Shown: positions 10,187-21,785 of the stretch, in pieces
Numbering within the stretch: position 1 is the stretch's first letter
Layout: the number at the start of each line of letters is the position of its first letter
Assembly: GCA_963422465.1 (NCBI GenBank)
Contig: OY730170.1
Coordinates: 1,612,001 to 1,676,000, forward strand
Length of the DNA: 64,000 nt
Source of the DNA: Lichina pygmaea
Lineage: Eukaryota > Ascomycota > Lichinomycetes > Lichinales > Lichinaceae
Direction: 5' to 3'
Notes under the pieces: model-generated
Databases searched by the model: none
What the model was told of the DNA's origin: nothing
What the model saw: only the letters and a program-made list of their open reading frames with translations
Program-made: the position numbers and the translations under genes

Positions 10187-12340
10187 TTACACTCCCTCCT
10201 CGTCGGAAGAGACCTCCCCGTCCACGCTGGTGGCAATGACGCTGCTATCGGGTGTCCAAGCCACCTCTGCGTCCAGCCCCATCCCGAATCTCAGCCCCTG
10301 TGGGCTGTTCGTGGAATTGGAGGCGAAGCCGCCTTCCACAGCGCTATCGTACTGAAACCCATCGACTACAAGGCCATGTCCGGCCATCGCGTCGTCATCG
10401 TTGCTACCAATGAAGTTCTGGACGTTGATGGCGTCGTACATGGGCGGAGGGTCGCTGTCGCCCATTTCGCTCCGGTAGTCCGGGAGACTCTCGGTTCGGC
10501 TCGGTGGGTGTCGACCTGACGGGGTGTGGACCAGAGCAGCGTGTGAAGGACGAGGAGGAGGGGGAGGGACCGCAGGGCTTTCGCGGAGCATGGAAGTATG
10601 ATGGCAGCGATGGTGAGGATGAGGATGCTGCTGTTGGGGAGCGGAGATGGGCATGTAATCACGCGAAGCCTGAGGGACTGTGGCGAGCTGCCGGTTGTTG
10701 TTTCCACCATTCACCATCGAGGACATGGCCACGGCAGCCGTGCGCAGCTGGAGAATCTCCTCCTGCATGGCGCATTCCAGGATCCGCTCCTGCTCGAGCA
10801 CCAACCGGTGTTTCTCCTCGTACTCGGTGATGCGCGGGTCGCGCCAGAGGTTCTGCCACCAGCGTTGGATGGCCTTTCGGCGATGGGCTCGTCGAAAGAG
10901 TGTCACGCGATGGCGAGACTCGCGCTGCCATCGCCGATCCGCTCGACAGGTGCAACAGTAGCGTCGAAAGATGTAGATGACCAGAAACGCCGGGACAAGC
11001 ACCAAGGCGAATATCTGCGCTGCCATGGATGCTGCAAACGTCATTTCGTGTCGTCGTCGCTGGGTTGCCGAGTCCCAACTGTCCGGCTGGCCCGGCTGAG
11101 TCCGGTTGTGACCTGCGGCCGCCGCTGCAGCTGCAGCTGCACCGCCTTCAGACGACGTGGAAGGGGCGCCGTGGCTGCTGTTCGAGAGTGCGCTGCGGAA
11201 TGGACTTGGAGTGGTCCACGGCACGTTCCAAAACCACTGCCATCGCGGGGCCCTCTCGATCGACACCCTCTGCTGTTGCTGCTGCTGCTGCTGCTCTTGC
11301 CCCTTGTGGCATCCGAAGCGCCGGGTAACCATCTTGACGGCACCATGTGTCCGACGGAGAGCAGCATCGTAGATACAGCGCAAGCTGCCACAATTCTTGA
11401 TCTCCTGACCCAGGCTGAGAAACTCACCCTCGACATGCTTCCAGAAGATATGCTTCTGCTGCCTGACGGCGTGTTTGAGGGCCTTGGACTCCGTTTGAAG
11501 GCGCTTTAGCTCTCGGAGGTCATCATCGAACTGCGACCGCGAGTCGGTTGCAGACGCCGATTCTGACGATATTGTATATCCTGACGAGGAGGATGCCCCA
11601 TCGTTGCTTGATGGCCGGTCATCAAGCCACAACCTGACCGAGCCGGCGACTGGTTTTGCGACGACCTCTGGCTCGATGCGGTAGACTCCAGGGTTCGGAA
11701 AATGGATGTACGACGCCGAGAACCCCTTTCCGCCGGCTGGTCGACCGTCGAGAGTCCGGATGATGAAACTCAGAAATTGAGCGCGATGGTGGTCTTGCGA
11801 TGTTTCGAGGCATGACGATTCCCAATCGACGGCAAGAACGTGCTGGACCCCGCTCTTCCGTGAAACCGAGTGGATAGTAGCCCGACCGGTGGCCGAGTCG
11901 TCTCCCGCGCGCCGAAAGAGGATCTCGCCGTTGACGGCCACGTTGCCTTGGCCGCAGTTCACGACAGAAGGCGGCACATCGAGGCCGAACATCTACCATA
12001 AGCGTGTGAGGCCTTGCCTCAGGCAGAGACATTGATCAGCGACGTGTCATACAAGATCATCTGTTTCGTCATGCTCCGTCTCATTGCTGTCGCTCTCATG
12101 CCAGGGCAAGTCGAATTCGGTATGAAAGACGCCCACTACAGCGATGTCAGACGGGGGCCTCAGTATAAGCAGAGATTCAACTGGAAGGATCTCGCAATTA
12201 CCGTCACTGGGTGTCCATGTGTAGTTATTGTGATCGGGTTGGGTCGACTTCAATGTCGTCGAGCGCGAATCACGAGTCGTGATACGTGTTGCCGCGAAGC
12301 CCGGTGCGACGGCCAGCAAGGCACCCAAAGAGGGACGCAT
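10187..12340 (-). CDS. Single-pass membrane protein with signal peptide, unknown function
   Basis: Exons 12340-12053 and 11992-10187 join across a 60-base intron (GTATGA...GGTAG, phase 0), giving 697 residues. The N-terminus (MRPSLGALLAVAPGFAATR) looks like a signal peptide. An extracellular beta-rich part of about 200 residues follows (NCGQGNVAVNGEILF, SASYIHFPNPGVYRIEP), then a polyglutamine run (QEQQQQQQQQ, from a CTG/CAG tract at about 11270-11297), poly-Ala, one membrane helix (AAQIFALVLVPAFLVIYIF) and a basic, then Ser/Pro-rich, cytoplasmic tail with a YEEKHRLVLEQERILE helix. The layout resembles the fungal DUF7728 membrane proteins, but that is only a tentative likeness. The first intron falls in the ectodomain. 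It could be a surface sensor or receptor; nothing shows a ligand. Confidence 0.72.
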
Positions 12341-12630
12341 TCTACGTGCCCGCGGCGCTTGCCACAGGCAAGCACCAGCAATAGGCGGTGGTGGTCGTCC
12401 GAGAACTCAATGGTCAGGAGGAGGGCATTGCGTGGTCGGCCGAGGAGGTAGGGGATGAACTAGGCAGCCGTGCCGGTAGAACGGGTCTGGGGGGGGGGGG
12501 GGGGGGGGGGGGAGACGAAACGCAAGAGAGGGCGACCGTGTCTCCTGAGGGGTGGCAGGGCTGAGTCGTCGTACTCGTATACGTACGTACGTAAGTGTCA
12601 GGTACGTACTTCTGTCCCTGTACATACATA

Positions 12631-12809
12631 TAGTAACGAAGCAAAAGTCTGCGTACGCCTCCATACAAAGTCTACCTTGGGCTACTCCAGAAAATCAGTA
12701 CTATAGCTGCTGGTTATTACTGGCCTAACGCCTTAATTTAGTCGTATCACTTATGAAATTAGCGGCTGACAGTTCGTACCGGCGGACCCAGACTTGTGTC
12801 ATGACACTG
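12631..12809 (-). mobile_element. MITE family 1, copy C (TA-flanked)
   Basis: 179 bases, the reverse complement of copies A (44060-44237) and B (52107-52274). It lies between TA dinucleotides (12629-12630 and 12810-12811). The ends read TAGTAACG and CATGACACTG, and subterminal AAAGTCTGCGTAC and CAGACTT blocks are recognisable. It differs from copy A by many substitutions, transitions being prominent, so it appears to be the oldest copy or one hit by repeat-induced mutation. It has no coding capacity. TA duplication and CAGTG ends suggest a Tc1/mariner-pogo (Fot1-like) parent. Confidence 0.75.
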
Positions 12810-12929
12810 TATATACCTACTTTAGGGGCGTACAAATGTACTATACCTTAGGTCAAGTTTGGCTTAGTTACCATCCGCCGTCGGCATCCATATCACTCCG
12901 AGCTCCGACTTTCTGAGTCATGGAGACGG

Positions 12930-12955
12930 ATCACGTGAGTTGGGGCTCACGTGAT
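12930..12955. promoter_or_regulatory. Inverted pair of CACGTG boxes upstream of LSm4
   Basis: ATCACGTGAG, six bases (TTGGGG), then CTCACGTGAT: a perfect 10-base inverted repeat with a CACGTG core in each arm, about 200 bases before the LSm4 ATG. CACGTG is the binding core of fungal bHLH factors such as Cbf1. That this pair is bound is inference. Confidence 0.55.
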
Positions 12956-13152
12956 ATGGACTGTTCGTACTTGTACGGTACTTGTAGCTTGGACTTCTGG
13001 AGTCTTTTCAGACAGCATCTCACAATGCAACTCCCAGCACCCAATGCTCGGAAGAGCTGATCTCTGTCCAGAGCCGACATCAGAGCAATCAGACGAAGGC
13101 TGTTCTTGCCACAGCGCATTGACTGATAAGTAGCCATCAGCAGCACGACAGA

Positions 13153-13823
13153 ATGGTAAAATGACCGAGTCTTGCCCTCCGCCATGTTTACGCCGCGCCT
13201 TTTCCCACAAGATTGGACATTAGCTGAAAGTGCTGTGATCTTGTAGTTACCCCTCGGGCTGCTCAATGCCACTCAAGGGCATCCCATGCTGGTTGAACTT
13301 AAGAGTGGAGAGACGTTGAACGGGCATCTGGTCACGTGCGACAACTGGATGAACCTCATCCTCAAGGAAGTGGTCCAGACAAACCCGGTATGCATGGCTT
13401 CTAAAATGAGTCAGATACACATGCATGTATAATGGCTGAAAATTTAGTCATCCTCATCCTCTACGGCTAGATCACTGTGACTGAAGCATTACTGACAACT
13501 TGCTCCCCAGGATGGCGACAAGTTCTTTCGTCTGCCAGAGGTGTATGTCCGCGGAAATAATGTACGCCGATCTCATCTGCATCGGTCGCAATATTGGCTT
13601 TCCAGTACTTGCCACAACGAACTGATTTCTTGACCAGATCAAGTACCTGCGGGTTCCCGATGAAATCATTGACCTCGTCAAGGAGACGCAGCACAGCCAG
13701 CAAGGAGGCCGTGGTGGTCGAGGAGGTGGCCTGAACCGCAGTGATCATGGCGGCAGAGGGGATCGAGGCAGAGGAGCCGGAAGGGGCGGGCCTGGCAGAG
13801 GCAGGGGACGGGGCGGTAGATGA
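13153..13823 (+). CDS. LSM4: U6 snRNA-associated Sm-like protein LSm4
   Basis: Sm-fold subunit of the LSm1-7 (mRNA decay) and LSm2-8 (U6 snRNA) rings. Exons: 13153-13155, 13247-13387, 13511-13561, 13638-13823, giving 126 residues. The first coding exon is only the ATG; intron 1 begins GTAAAA directly after it and ends TTGTAG. The only in-frame start compatible with the conserved opening [20 protein letters not shown] is reached this way. The Sm1 motif includes [17 protein letters not shown], and Sm2 is [17 protein letters not shown], split by intron 3. The tail is an RGG-rich segment (GRGGRGGGL...GRGRGGR), normal for LSm4. Introns are 91, 123 and 76 bases. Confidence 0.92.
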
Positions 13824-14238
13824 CTGCAAGTTAGCCTCAATCGATCACACCTGCTCCAACTCAAGCGTCTTAGGCGCCTTTCTTGACTCTATTCAGAAGG
13901 AGCGTGCAGCTTTGTTGATGGACACCACCGAGTATCCGATGTGCCCATCTGCCTAATGTACATTACTCAAATGCCTGATTGTTCTCGACATCCGGCTATG
14001 AACTGCTGAACGGATCCCAGCACTTTTCCCTTCCTCTCCATCCTCCACTGCATATCATCAGGGTAAAGCTGAACTTGTGCATAATTTGATGCAGTGGCTT
14101 TTCTTGCTTACAGTAGGTTCGCAGGCCATGAAATACCCCTGAGCTTAGGGCCCGTTACGTAACCTACGGTGGGCGTTTTTCGCGACGGCGACCAAAACTT
14201 GCAGAAACCTCGTCCAGGCCAGGTCAATCCGATACTTG

Positions 14239-16161
14239 ATGTTTTCTACCAGAGTCACCGTCCCCATTGACGGACTTTGGCGCTTCCTCTGTCCGCTATC
14301 CGACCAGACGCTGGCGTACTTTCTCGCGAGGCCGCGTCTCTTGGGCACGCCGCGGCCAACGAAAGCGGTCGCGCAATGCAATCGACAATTTACAAGCACC
14401 ACGAGCACCACTCGAGCCTATAGAACCTCGCATCCGCCTGTACCTTGGTCCGCCCAAGTGCAAGCTCTACAGCGAGAGACTCGGGGCACAAGCCAGACTA
14501 TCTCCGACGTAGAAGACCCTGCAAGGGAGGGGGAGAAGAGGGCATCAATACCCGACCTTTATCGCTTCTTACAGATAGAAGCATATCGTGGCGGGGTCTT
14601 GCGGGTCGACCGTATCGTGACCCGCCTGGTCAAGGACTATGGAGAACCGCCAAGTGTCAAGATCTACGATGCGCTCATCCGGGTCAACATTGACGCCGAA
14701 CAGGGATCGGCCGCGAGGGTGGAGGCCTTGTTCAAGGAGATGCACCTGCGAGGTCTCACGCCGAACTCGACCATCTATCACAGCATCCTCAAGGTGACAC
14801 TTTCCACCCATTGCAACATTGCGAGGAGACTAAGAGCCCAGTGGGCATGATGTAGGTGTTGGCGGTCCACCCAGATTACCTGTTGCGGAACCATGTCCTC
14901 GAAGAAATGCGAGAGCGATGGATGACCCTCTCCCGAGACGGTTGCCACGATCTCGTCGCTGGTCTGATACGGGATTCGCAGCTGGAGCTTGCTCTGCATC
15001 GGCTTGAGTCGATGGAGCGAGAGGGCTTGGGGATCGAGGATTGGTTGTACGACATGATGATCTACGCCCTCGTTGACCGAGAAGAGTTCGACCAGGCTTT
15101 GGCCATTGTGAAAAGACGGTTCGAGAGTGACGACAGAGCGATAGAAGCGACCATGTGGTTCCACCTTCTAGATCGGGGCAGCATGGCTCTTCATGTGCGT
15201 GGACCCCTCCCCCCTCCTTTTCCCTCTCTTTCTTCTCTTTTTTGTTCGAGAGTCACGCTCGTTCTCGCTCGAGCGATTGATGAGTTGACTGGTCTTCTGT
15301 TTGCTATTTCGACAGCACCAAATCACGTCGTACGTCTGGAGACACCAAGTTGAACGGGTGCATGTTGTACCGTCCGATGGCATCTGTAACAACGTCCTCA
15401 ATACGGCCGCTCGGCATGGCGACTCTGACCTCGCGGCCGACGTCGTACGTATCCTTACCACTCGCGGCACTCGACTTCAGCTTCATCACTACGAGGCCCT
15501 TTCCGAAGGCTACTTGGCTAGCTCCGGTATCAGGGCAGCCTTTTCCGTCTTTTCCATCGCCCACGCGGCCGGAACGGCGCCCGAGGAATCCTCACTGGCG
15601 TCCATCTACGAATGGATGTCGACGCATGAAAGCCGTGTCAAGCTAGCTTACGACGCCATTTGCGAGCTCAGGAACCAGGGGCGTTCTATTCCGACCGTCT
15701 TCTTGAACTGTGTCATGCGAGCTTGTGTGCGATACAATGCTGGGCTCGTCGTTGGGATTTATAAACGGCTGCGCGAGTTCTGCCCAGCAGGGCCCACGAC
15801 GGAAACCTTCAACCTTCTCCTCTGTGCTTGCCTGAGTCTGCCCGGTAAGGGCATGGGCGAATTTTACCGCAAGGAAATGGCTCAAGTCGGTGTCTCACCG
15901 GACCGGAAAACTTACATCATGTCGATCCTTCTGGAGGTGCGCCAAGGCTATCTGGACCGAGCGCTCGATCTCCTCCGCGAGATGGACGCCGGTGGGTTTC
16001 GGCCGACGCGCGAAGTGTTCGTCGCTCTGATTGGCCTCTGCGCCGACGGATTGGACATGCCCCGAGTCTCGACGCTTCTGTCACAGATGAAGATGGCTGG
16101 TTTCAGTACCGCGGGGCTACAACGGCTTCAGACCATGGATCAGGGAAGCGATTCGGTGTAG
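14239..16161 (+). CDS. Mitochondrial pentatricopeptide-repeat (PPR) protein
   Basis: Likely RNA-binding factor of the mitochondrion, 579 residues. Exons 14239-14793, 14856-15194 and 15316-16161; introns of 62 and 121 bases, both phase 0. The first 60 residues are rich in Arg, Thr and Ser with almost no acidic residues (RPRLLGTPRPTKAVAQCNRQ), as in a mitochondrial presequence. Helical-pair repeats of about 35 residues run through the rest: VKIYDALIRVNIDAEQGSAA, LFKEMHLRGLTPNSTIYHSI, LDLLREMDAGGFRPTREVFV and LLSQMKMAGFS near the end. I cannot match it to a named factor, and the RNA target is unknown. LSm4 lies 415 bases upstream on the same strand. Confidence 0.8.
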
Positions 16162-17195
16162 CGCCTGCGACCGCAAGAGCTACCCGTAGAGTGGACTGAC
16201 TCGAAGGAAGGTTGATCTTACATTCCGCGGGATACGGCTTCGAGACGTCGGCGGCAACAGCAGGACTCACATGAGCTCTCCCGGACCGCCCTAAGAAACC
16301 GATCTCTGCTTCACTGCCTGTCGACGGGGAGCTCTAACGACGGCGCTTAGCCGATATTGTCACGTACACCACAGATTGGTCACATGAGCCGTCGGCGTGC
16401 TACCGATATGATGGCAAGGGGAAGACGGAGGGCTGAAGAGGTGTGTCGGCAACTACAACTCCAGTGGATGTTACTTGTGCAGCCACGGTATCACAGATCG
16501 GCGTCTCAATTGGATGCGGGTCTTGAGTTGGACAGTGTGGCGGACCTTGGGAAAACTGGATCGGCTTCCACAAACGAGTGCGAGCTCAACACCGCTAATT
16601 CAATTACCCTTGCCCTATTCTACGTTGCCGTAGTTTCGATTATTTGCATCTGAGGAGGCAACAACAAAGCCGCAATCCCACTTTGTGAGACTGATTTGTA
16701 CAAAGGTGCGACCTCTGATGATTGACAGGAGCAACTGAAATGGCTGGCGTCGACAGTATCCTAAGAGCTGCAGCTGTCTGCTAGGCTGCGTCAAGTAATG
16801 CTGAGGTCACCAACTCCGATTAGCTTTTCTTGCCAATTCATGGGTAATGCTCCGCAATCTTGAAGTTGGCCTTGCATGTGGACTCACTTTGCGCAATGGC
16901 GGCTGTCGTGGCTGCAGCGAGGGAGGGTTGAATCAAGTCAATCCAAGTCAGCTGAGCGCACCCGCAGAGTGACCTAAGCTTAAAGCCAAACCAAGCTTAA
17001 CCAACGGCGGTGCCTGGCACCAATGAGATTAACAATCGCCAGCCCTACGAGGCTGCGGTTCATCATCGCAAGGCAACAGCGGTTGTCTGTGTGCGGCACA
17101 GGTCTTCGAAATAGCGAAATGATACCTTTGTTGATCATGAAATCTCTTGGCTCAATTGGCGTCTCATAGCCAGCATAGTATACGAGTCTGACGTC
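16162..17195. other. Intergenic DNA, no gene seen
   Basis: About 1 kb between two plus-strand genes. Frames are short and none shows a recognisable motif. Confidence 0.5.
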
Positions 17196-20023
17196 ATGGT
17201 ACAATCCTTCATTCAGTCACATTGGCGCCAGTAGGATCGACGATGGATTTGCGCAACAGTGGCTGACCTGCGGCCGGCTATCTAGAGTTCTATTCTCCGC
17301 AAACTCGTCGCCGGCCCTCGCATCCTCCATGCCGAGACGGGTCTCGATCTATGCTACGTCACGGACGAGAGTATGTCACGTCAACCCTCGGTGGACTCGT
17401 CCGGATATCAAGCTCCGTCATGCTCCCAGGCCCCAAAGTCAAAGACATGCGAGGACTAACGCCCCGTGCCGTACGGTACCCCAGTTATCGCAACGTCCGG
17501 TCCCTCGTCGACTTACCCGCAACGTGCCTACCGCAACCCGCTCAAAGATCTCGTGAGGTACCTCGACCAGAAACATGGCGATGATTGGGCCATCTGGGAG
17601 TTCCGCGCCGAGGGAACCGGATACCCCGACGAGGACGTCTACGGCCGCATCCGGCATTTTCCCTGGCCCGATCATCATCCGCCGCCATTCCAGCTTATTC
17701 CGGATATCATGGACAGCATGAGGAATTGGTTGACTGAGAAGGTGGGGAGGGTCGTCGTTGTACATTGCAAAGGTGGTCATGACATTATTTTCGACTCTCG
17801 TCGCGAGGAGTGGAGCTGGAGTGAATTGGACTATCGTTGATGGCTCAACAGCTGATCTGTCTATCGATAGCTGGAAAGGGCCGTTCTGGGACAGCCGCAT
17901 GCTCGTTTCTCATCTCCGAGCGCGGCTGGGAGCCAGCGGCGGCGCTGAGCAGATTCACAGAGCGAAGAATGAGAGCCGGGTTTGGACAGGGCGTGTCGAT
18001 CCCGAGCCAAGTACGGTGGATGACCTATGTGGACCGCTGGGTACGGACAGGCAAGAAGTACGTCGAGCGATCCGTCGAGATCCTCGAGGTGCATATATGG
18101 GGTCTGCGGGACGGCGTCAAAGTGGCCGTCGAGGGCTTTGTTGACGAAGGAAGAACTATCAAGACGTTTCATGTCTTCGGCCCCGACGAACGAGTCATCA
18201 TGAGCGGACCCGGCGGAGATGACGATGATCCGTCCCCGTCGGCATCGTCGTCGACGTATTTGTCTGCAACGTCATCACAGTCTCCGTCTCCACCCCCGGC
18301 CGAGCAGAACAGACTCGTCAGGCGAAACTCTACCGATGAGCTGGATCGAATCGGTTCGTCGGCGTCCACCTCATCTACTCGCAGAGCAGACGGCGTGCGT
18401 CGAAGTTCCTCGCTTCGAGCGCCAGCCGCGGTGGAATCGTCCGAGCTCGATGAGACCAAGCGGTCAGAAGAAAAGAAGATAACGAACCTCAAGCAAGCAG
18501 CTGATACCGAGCCAGGTGGGTCCGCCGTGCTGTTCAAGTCGAGTCCTGCGACGCGGGTCATCCTGCCGAGCAACGACGTGAACATCGCGATTGAGCGGCG
18601 GACACCTGTGTTCTCAAGGACGTCGTCCTCCTCGTCGGGCTGGCAGGTGGTGACAGCTGTGGCGCACGTCTGGTTCAACACCTACTTTGAGAACCATCGT
18701 GGCCGCGACTCGAGACTGTCGCCTACACCGAGCAAGGAGCCAAAGCGATCCGACGATCACAGCAGCAGCAGCACCACCACCACCACCACCGCCTCCAAAT
18801 CTCCTGCCGCTGCTGGTGTGCGCAATGCCAAAGACCCGCCTCTGGGTACTTCCCTCGAGGAGGATCGCTCCACGTCTGAGGAGATCGTGACAAGTGGCAG
18901 TGCTGAGGATAGCACCAGCGGCGTCTTCGAGATCACGTGGGACGAAATGGACGGCATCAAAGGGACTTATAATCGTGGAATCAGAGCTCTGGATCGAATG
19001 GCCGTGGTCTGGCGAGTCGCTTCGACTTTGGAGTTGGAAGAGAAGCGCATCGACCAGAGGGCCAGTAGCGGCTCGACCGTCGCAGCTCCGCCGTCGGCCG
19101 TTGAAAGGAAAGGGCAGTCGCAAGCGCGTTCTTTAAGCCCTCGACAAGAACGTGCTCGCGTCAAGGATAGTCTCATCCCGGAGCCTGCCCCCCGCGAAGA
19201 AGTCAGAGACAGACAGCCATCCCCCGCTGTTCCTGTCACGCTACCCTCGTCCTTAGCATCACAGGCCCCTTGTCCTAGCGCGGCTTCATCGTTCGAGGCA
19301 TCTGAAGGGCTGCACAGCAGCACCAGTGGGAACCCCGAGCGAGAGTGCACGACGCAAAGTGTTTCTGGTCAGCAGGACCGCGGGCTGTGCTATGGTCGTA
19401 CCAACAGCGTCCGTCAGGCCAGCAAAGATGAGGATGCGGGGGTTTCTCGGCAGCAATATCGAGAGCAAAAGCACGCGGCAGAGACCAGGGAACTTGAAGA
19501 GCAGCCGCGGGAAGCTCTAGCACCGACAACAAAGATATCCTCTGCAGCTCAAACTCGATCTTCCACCGACCCGAGTGCGTCAATCGCAGCATCATCCGCG
19601 GCAGCACCGCTCGCCACCATCGTGCACCCAAAGCTCGTCTGCAACGAAGCGAGTTTGTCGTCGACGGACGTCCGCGATACCAGCGACGTGCGTGCTTCCG
19701 AGCCCATCGCCCCTAAGGCCACCAGCAGCTCTGGCGACAGTCGCACCGCGCGAAGAACGCAACATATCGCCGATGACGGCTCGAGCACTACCCGCAACAC
19801 CGGAAACTCCACAACCGCCGCGGCGACTAGTGATGCTACCGTCACCCTCATCAGCAACTCCACGTCAAACGATGCTGTTTCACTCATCAACTCCACCAGC
19901 ACCTCTCCTACCCCTACTCTTCTCACCGATGAAGCAGATGGCAGGATCGAAAACGAGATGACTAATCCGGCCGGTGACAAAGGTCTTGATCGAGATGTCG
20001 GCATCAGACAAGTTCCTTTTTGA
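17196..20023 (+). CDS. TEP1: PTEN-type phosphoinositide 3-phosphatase
   Basis: Dual-specificity phosphatase that would dephosphorylate PI(3,4,5)P3 at the membrane, 842 residues. Exons: 17196-17198 (ATG only, inferred), 17286-17370, 17485-17772, 17871-20023. The reading after the second acceptor, SSILRKLVAGPRILHAETGL, matches the PTEN N-terminus; an in-frame TAG abuts it, and the nearest fitting start is ATG|GTACAA at 17196 with a GCTGAC branch site and a TAG acceptor. WPD lies at residues 90-92 in HFPWPDHHPPP, and the P-loop HCKAGKGRSGT at 123-133 is assembled across intron 3. A C2-like region follows (YVERSVEILEVHIWGL, TFHVFGPDERV, AHVWFNTYFE, ITWDEMDGIKGT), but it is interrupted by long Ser/Thr-rich inserts and ends in about 400 residues of low-complexity tail. 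Confidence 0.87.
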
Positions 20024-20272
20024 CAACCAAATCTGCCTCGATGAACAGCTCTCCCCTCCTCCCCTTGCTCTCCCCCTCCTTTTCCATACTTTCAGTGTGA
20101 GGGCAGGACACCCGGACCTCTCTGTTCTGCAGTACCTACATACGGTACTGTAAGGTGTATCCCAGTATAACGATAGTAATGGTATATCTCACGTAACAAT
20201 TACTATGGCATGCCTACTTCCTTGTGAGGCACATCAAAAAGAAGAGTACCATAACAAATAACCAAGAAAAAA
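20024..20272. other. 3' flank of PTEN-type gene and 5' flank of LINE
   Basis: Pyrimidine-rich 3' flank followed by AT-rich DNA. Positions 20260-20272 are the left copy of the LINE target-site duplication. Confidence 0.6.
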
Positions 20273-21334
20273 GTCGACAACAGGGCTGCCTCCGGACAGT
20301 CACCGGCGGCTACAAGGCGACCAGCCGGCAACAGCTGGAAGCCGAAGCGGCAGTCCCACCTCTCCGCGCACACATCGCACGTTTACAGCTACAGGCGTGC
20401 GCCCGGATGGAGGCCTCTGGGGTACAGGCTGAGATCCAGGAGGCCTGTGCCAGAATCCAGCGTCAGCTTGCCCCGAGACGAGGCCGCCGGCGCCGCCCTG
20501 GCGTCACTTCGGGCCAGCACCGCCAACAGTGGGCCAAAACAACCCTGTGGCCACGAAGAACCATGGAGGACTCGACGGCGAGGCTCGGCATCCCCCCGTG
20601 GTCTGATGGACCACCCCCGCCCCCCGCCGTCACCACACCGAACACCCCCCTTCCGCGGTCAGTTTGGCAGGCATACCAGCTGGCAGAGCAATGGTGCTGG
20701 GAGCGCTGGCACCAACTGCATGGAGGCCCCCCGCCAACAACACAGACACTGGACCCGGACCCCGGAGGCGGAGACAACTGGAAGCCCAGCAAGATGCCGT
20801 ACCGGTCGGCCCTCCGGCTACACGCCGGCCTGTCGAAGGCGCAGAGCAGTATTCTGACGCAGGTCCGCACAGGCAAGATTGGACTGGCGGCATTCCTCTG
20901 CAAGCGACGGGTGCCTGGCTTCCCCACACCGGCGTGCAGCTGCGGAGCGCCGTGGGAGACAGCCAAACACGTGGTTCTAGACTGTCCACGCCTTCTCCGA
21001 GCGCGGCGAAGCCTGTATCTAGCAGCTGCCACCACTGACTACCAGGCTTTGACATCCCGACCACGGCCCGCCGCCGCCCTCACAGCGTGGATCCTCCGAC
21101 AAGGCATTCTCCCCCAGTTCTCCTGGGCTCAGGAGCAGCTGGAAGCTGGCTGCTAGCCAGCCACCCCCCCACGTTCTACAGCATCTCGACAGGATAGTGC
21201 TGGCCAGGCACTGCAGAAGGAGGTTTTTCACCCTAGCAGGCCTAGGGTTTTCCTTGCTTGATTTTCATAGCTGACCCAGCATAGTCTAGATAACTAGCAC
21301 TAGAATAGAGTAGGAATACCAATTACCAATTACC
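20273..21334 (+). mobile_element. 5'-truncated Tad-type LINE with target-site duplication
   Basis: A 1,062-base 3' fragment of a non-LTR retrotransposon. The open frame (20275-21156, entered mid-gene) starts with the end of the reverse-transcriptase region, CLRTVTGGYKATS, and ends with the C-terminal zinc-knuckle-like motif CSCGAPWETAKHVVLDC seen in the Tad clade; it has no internal stop. The 3' end carries two and a half ATTACCA units instead of poly(A). The 13-base sequence AACCAAGAAAAAA occurs directly before (20260-20272) and after (21335-21347) the fragment, the expected target-site duplication. The open frame and clean duplication suggest a fairly recent insertion. The 3' untranslated part reappears at 45022-45126. 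Confidence 0.88.
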
Positions 21335-21785
21335 AACCAAGAAAAAAAAAACCTTGATCATCTCTTGGAAAAGGAATAACCCCCCCCCCCCCCTTCAGAA
21401 TGGAAGAAAGGAAGCAAGAAAAGTAGAGAAGAAGAGACAACGAAGAGAGAAACAAGGAATGAAGAAAGGATTTGTCAACATACTGTACATCCCGTGAAAC
21501 TCTCTACATACTGTACGTAAACCCCCCCCCCCCCCCCCAGGTGCCATACGTAGCCTGGAATGCGTACTCGTACGGGGTACGGTACAGTAGCGATGGCCAC
21601 GGGGTTCGAGAATGAAAGACAAGCATCTGTGCACATCCAACGGCTGCCGAGAGACTGTCCGTCACGTCTAGGATCCCAAACGTGAAGTCAAAGAGAAGGG
21701 TGGTGGGTGATGCAGAGTGCCCGGTCAGGAGGGGGGTCCTACGGCTGTACTGTTCTGTAGAAGGTGTAATCGCCAGAACAACAAT
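21335..21785. other. Intergenic, C runs
   Basis: Right copy of the LINE target duplication, then C runs at about 21380-21393 and 21522-21538 and the 3' flank of RIB7. No gene seen. Confidence 0.55.

Larger units (their letters stand above)
12341..13152. other. Divergent intergenic region
   Basis: Holds the shared upstream DNA of the membrane-protein gene (minus) and LSm4 (plus): a run of about 24 G (12489-12512), GTACGTAC DNA, MITE copy C and an inverted pair of CACGTG boxes. Confidence 0.6.
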
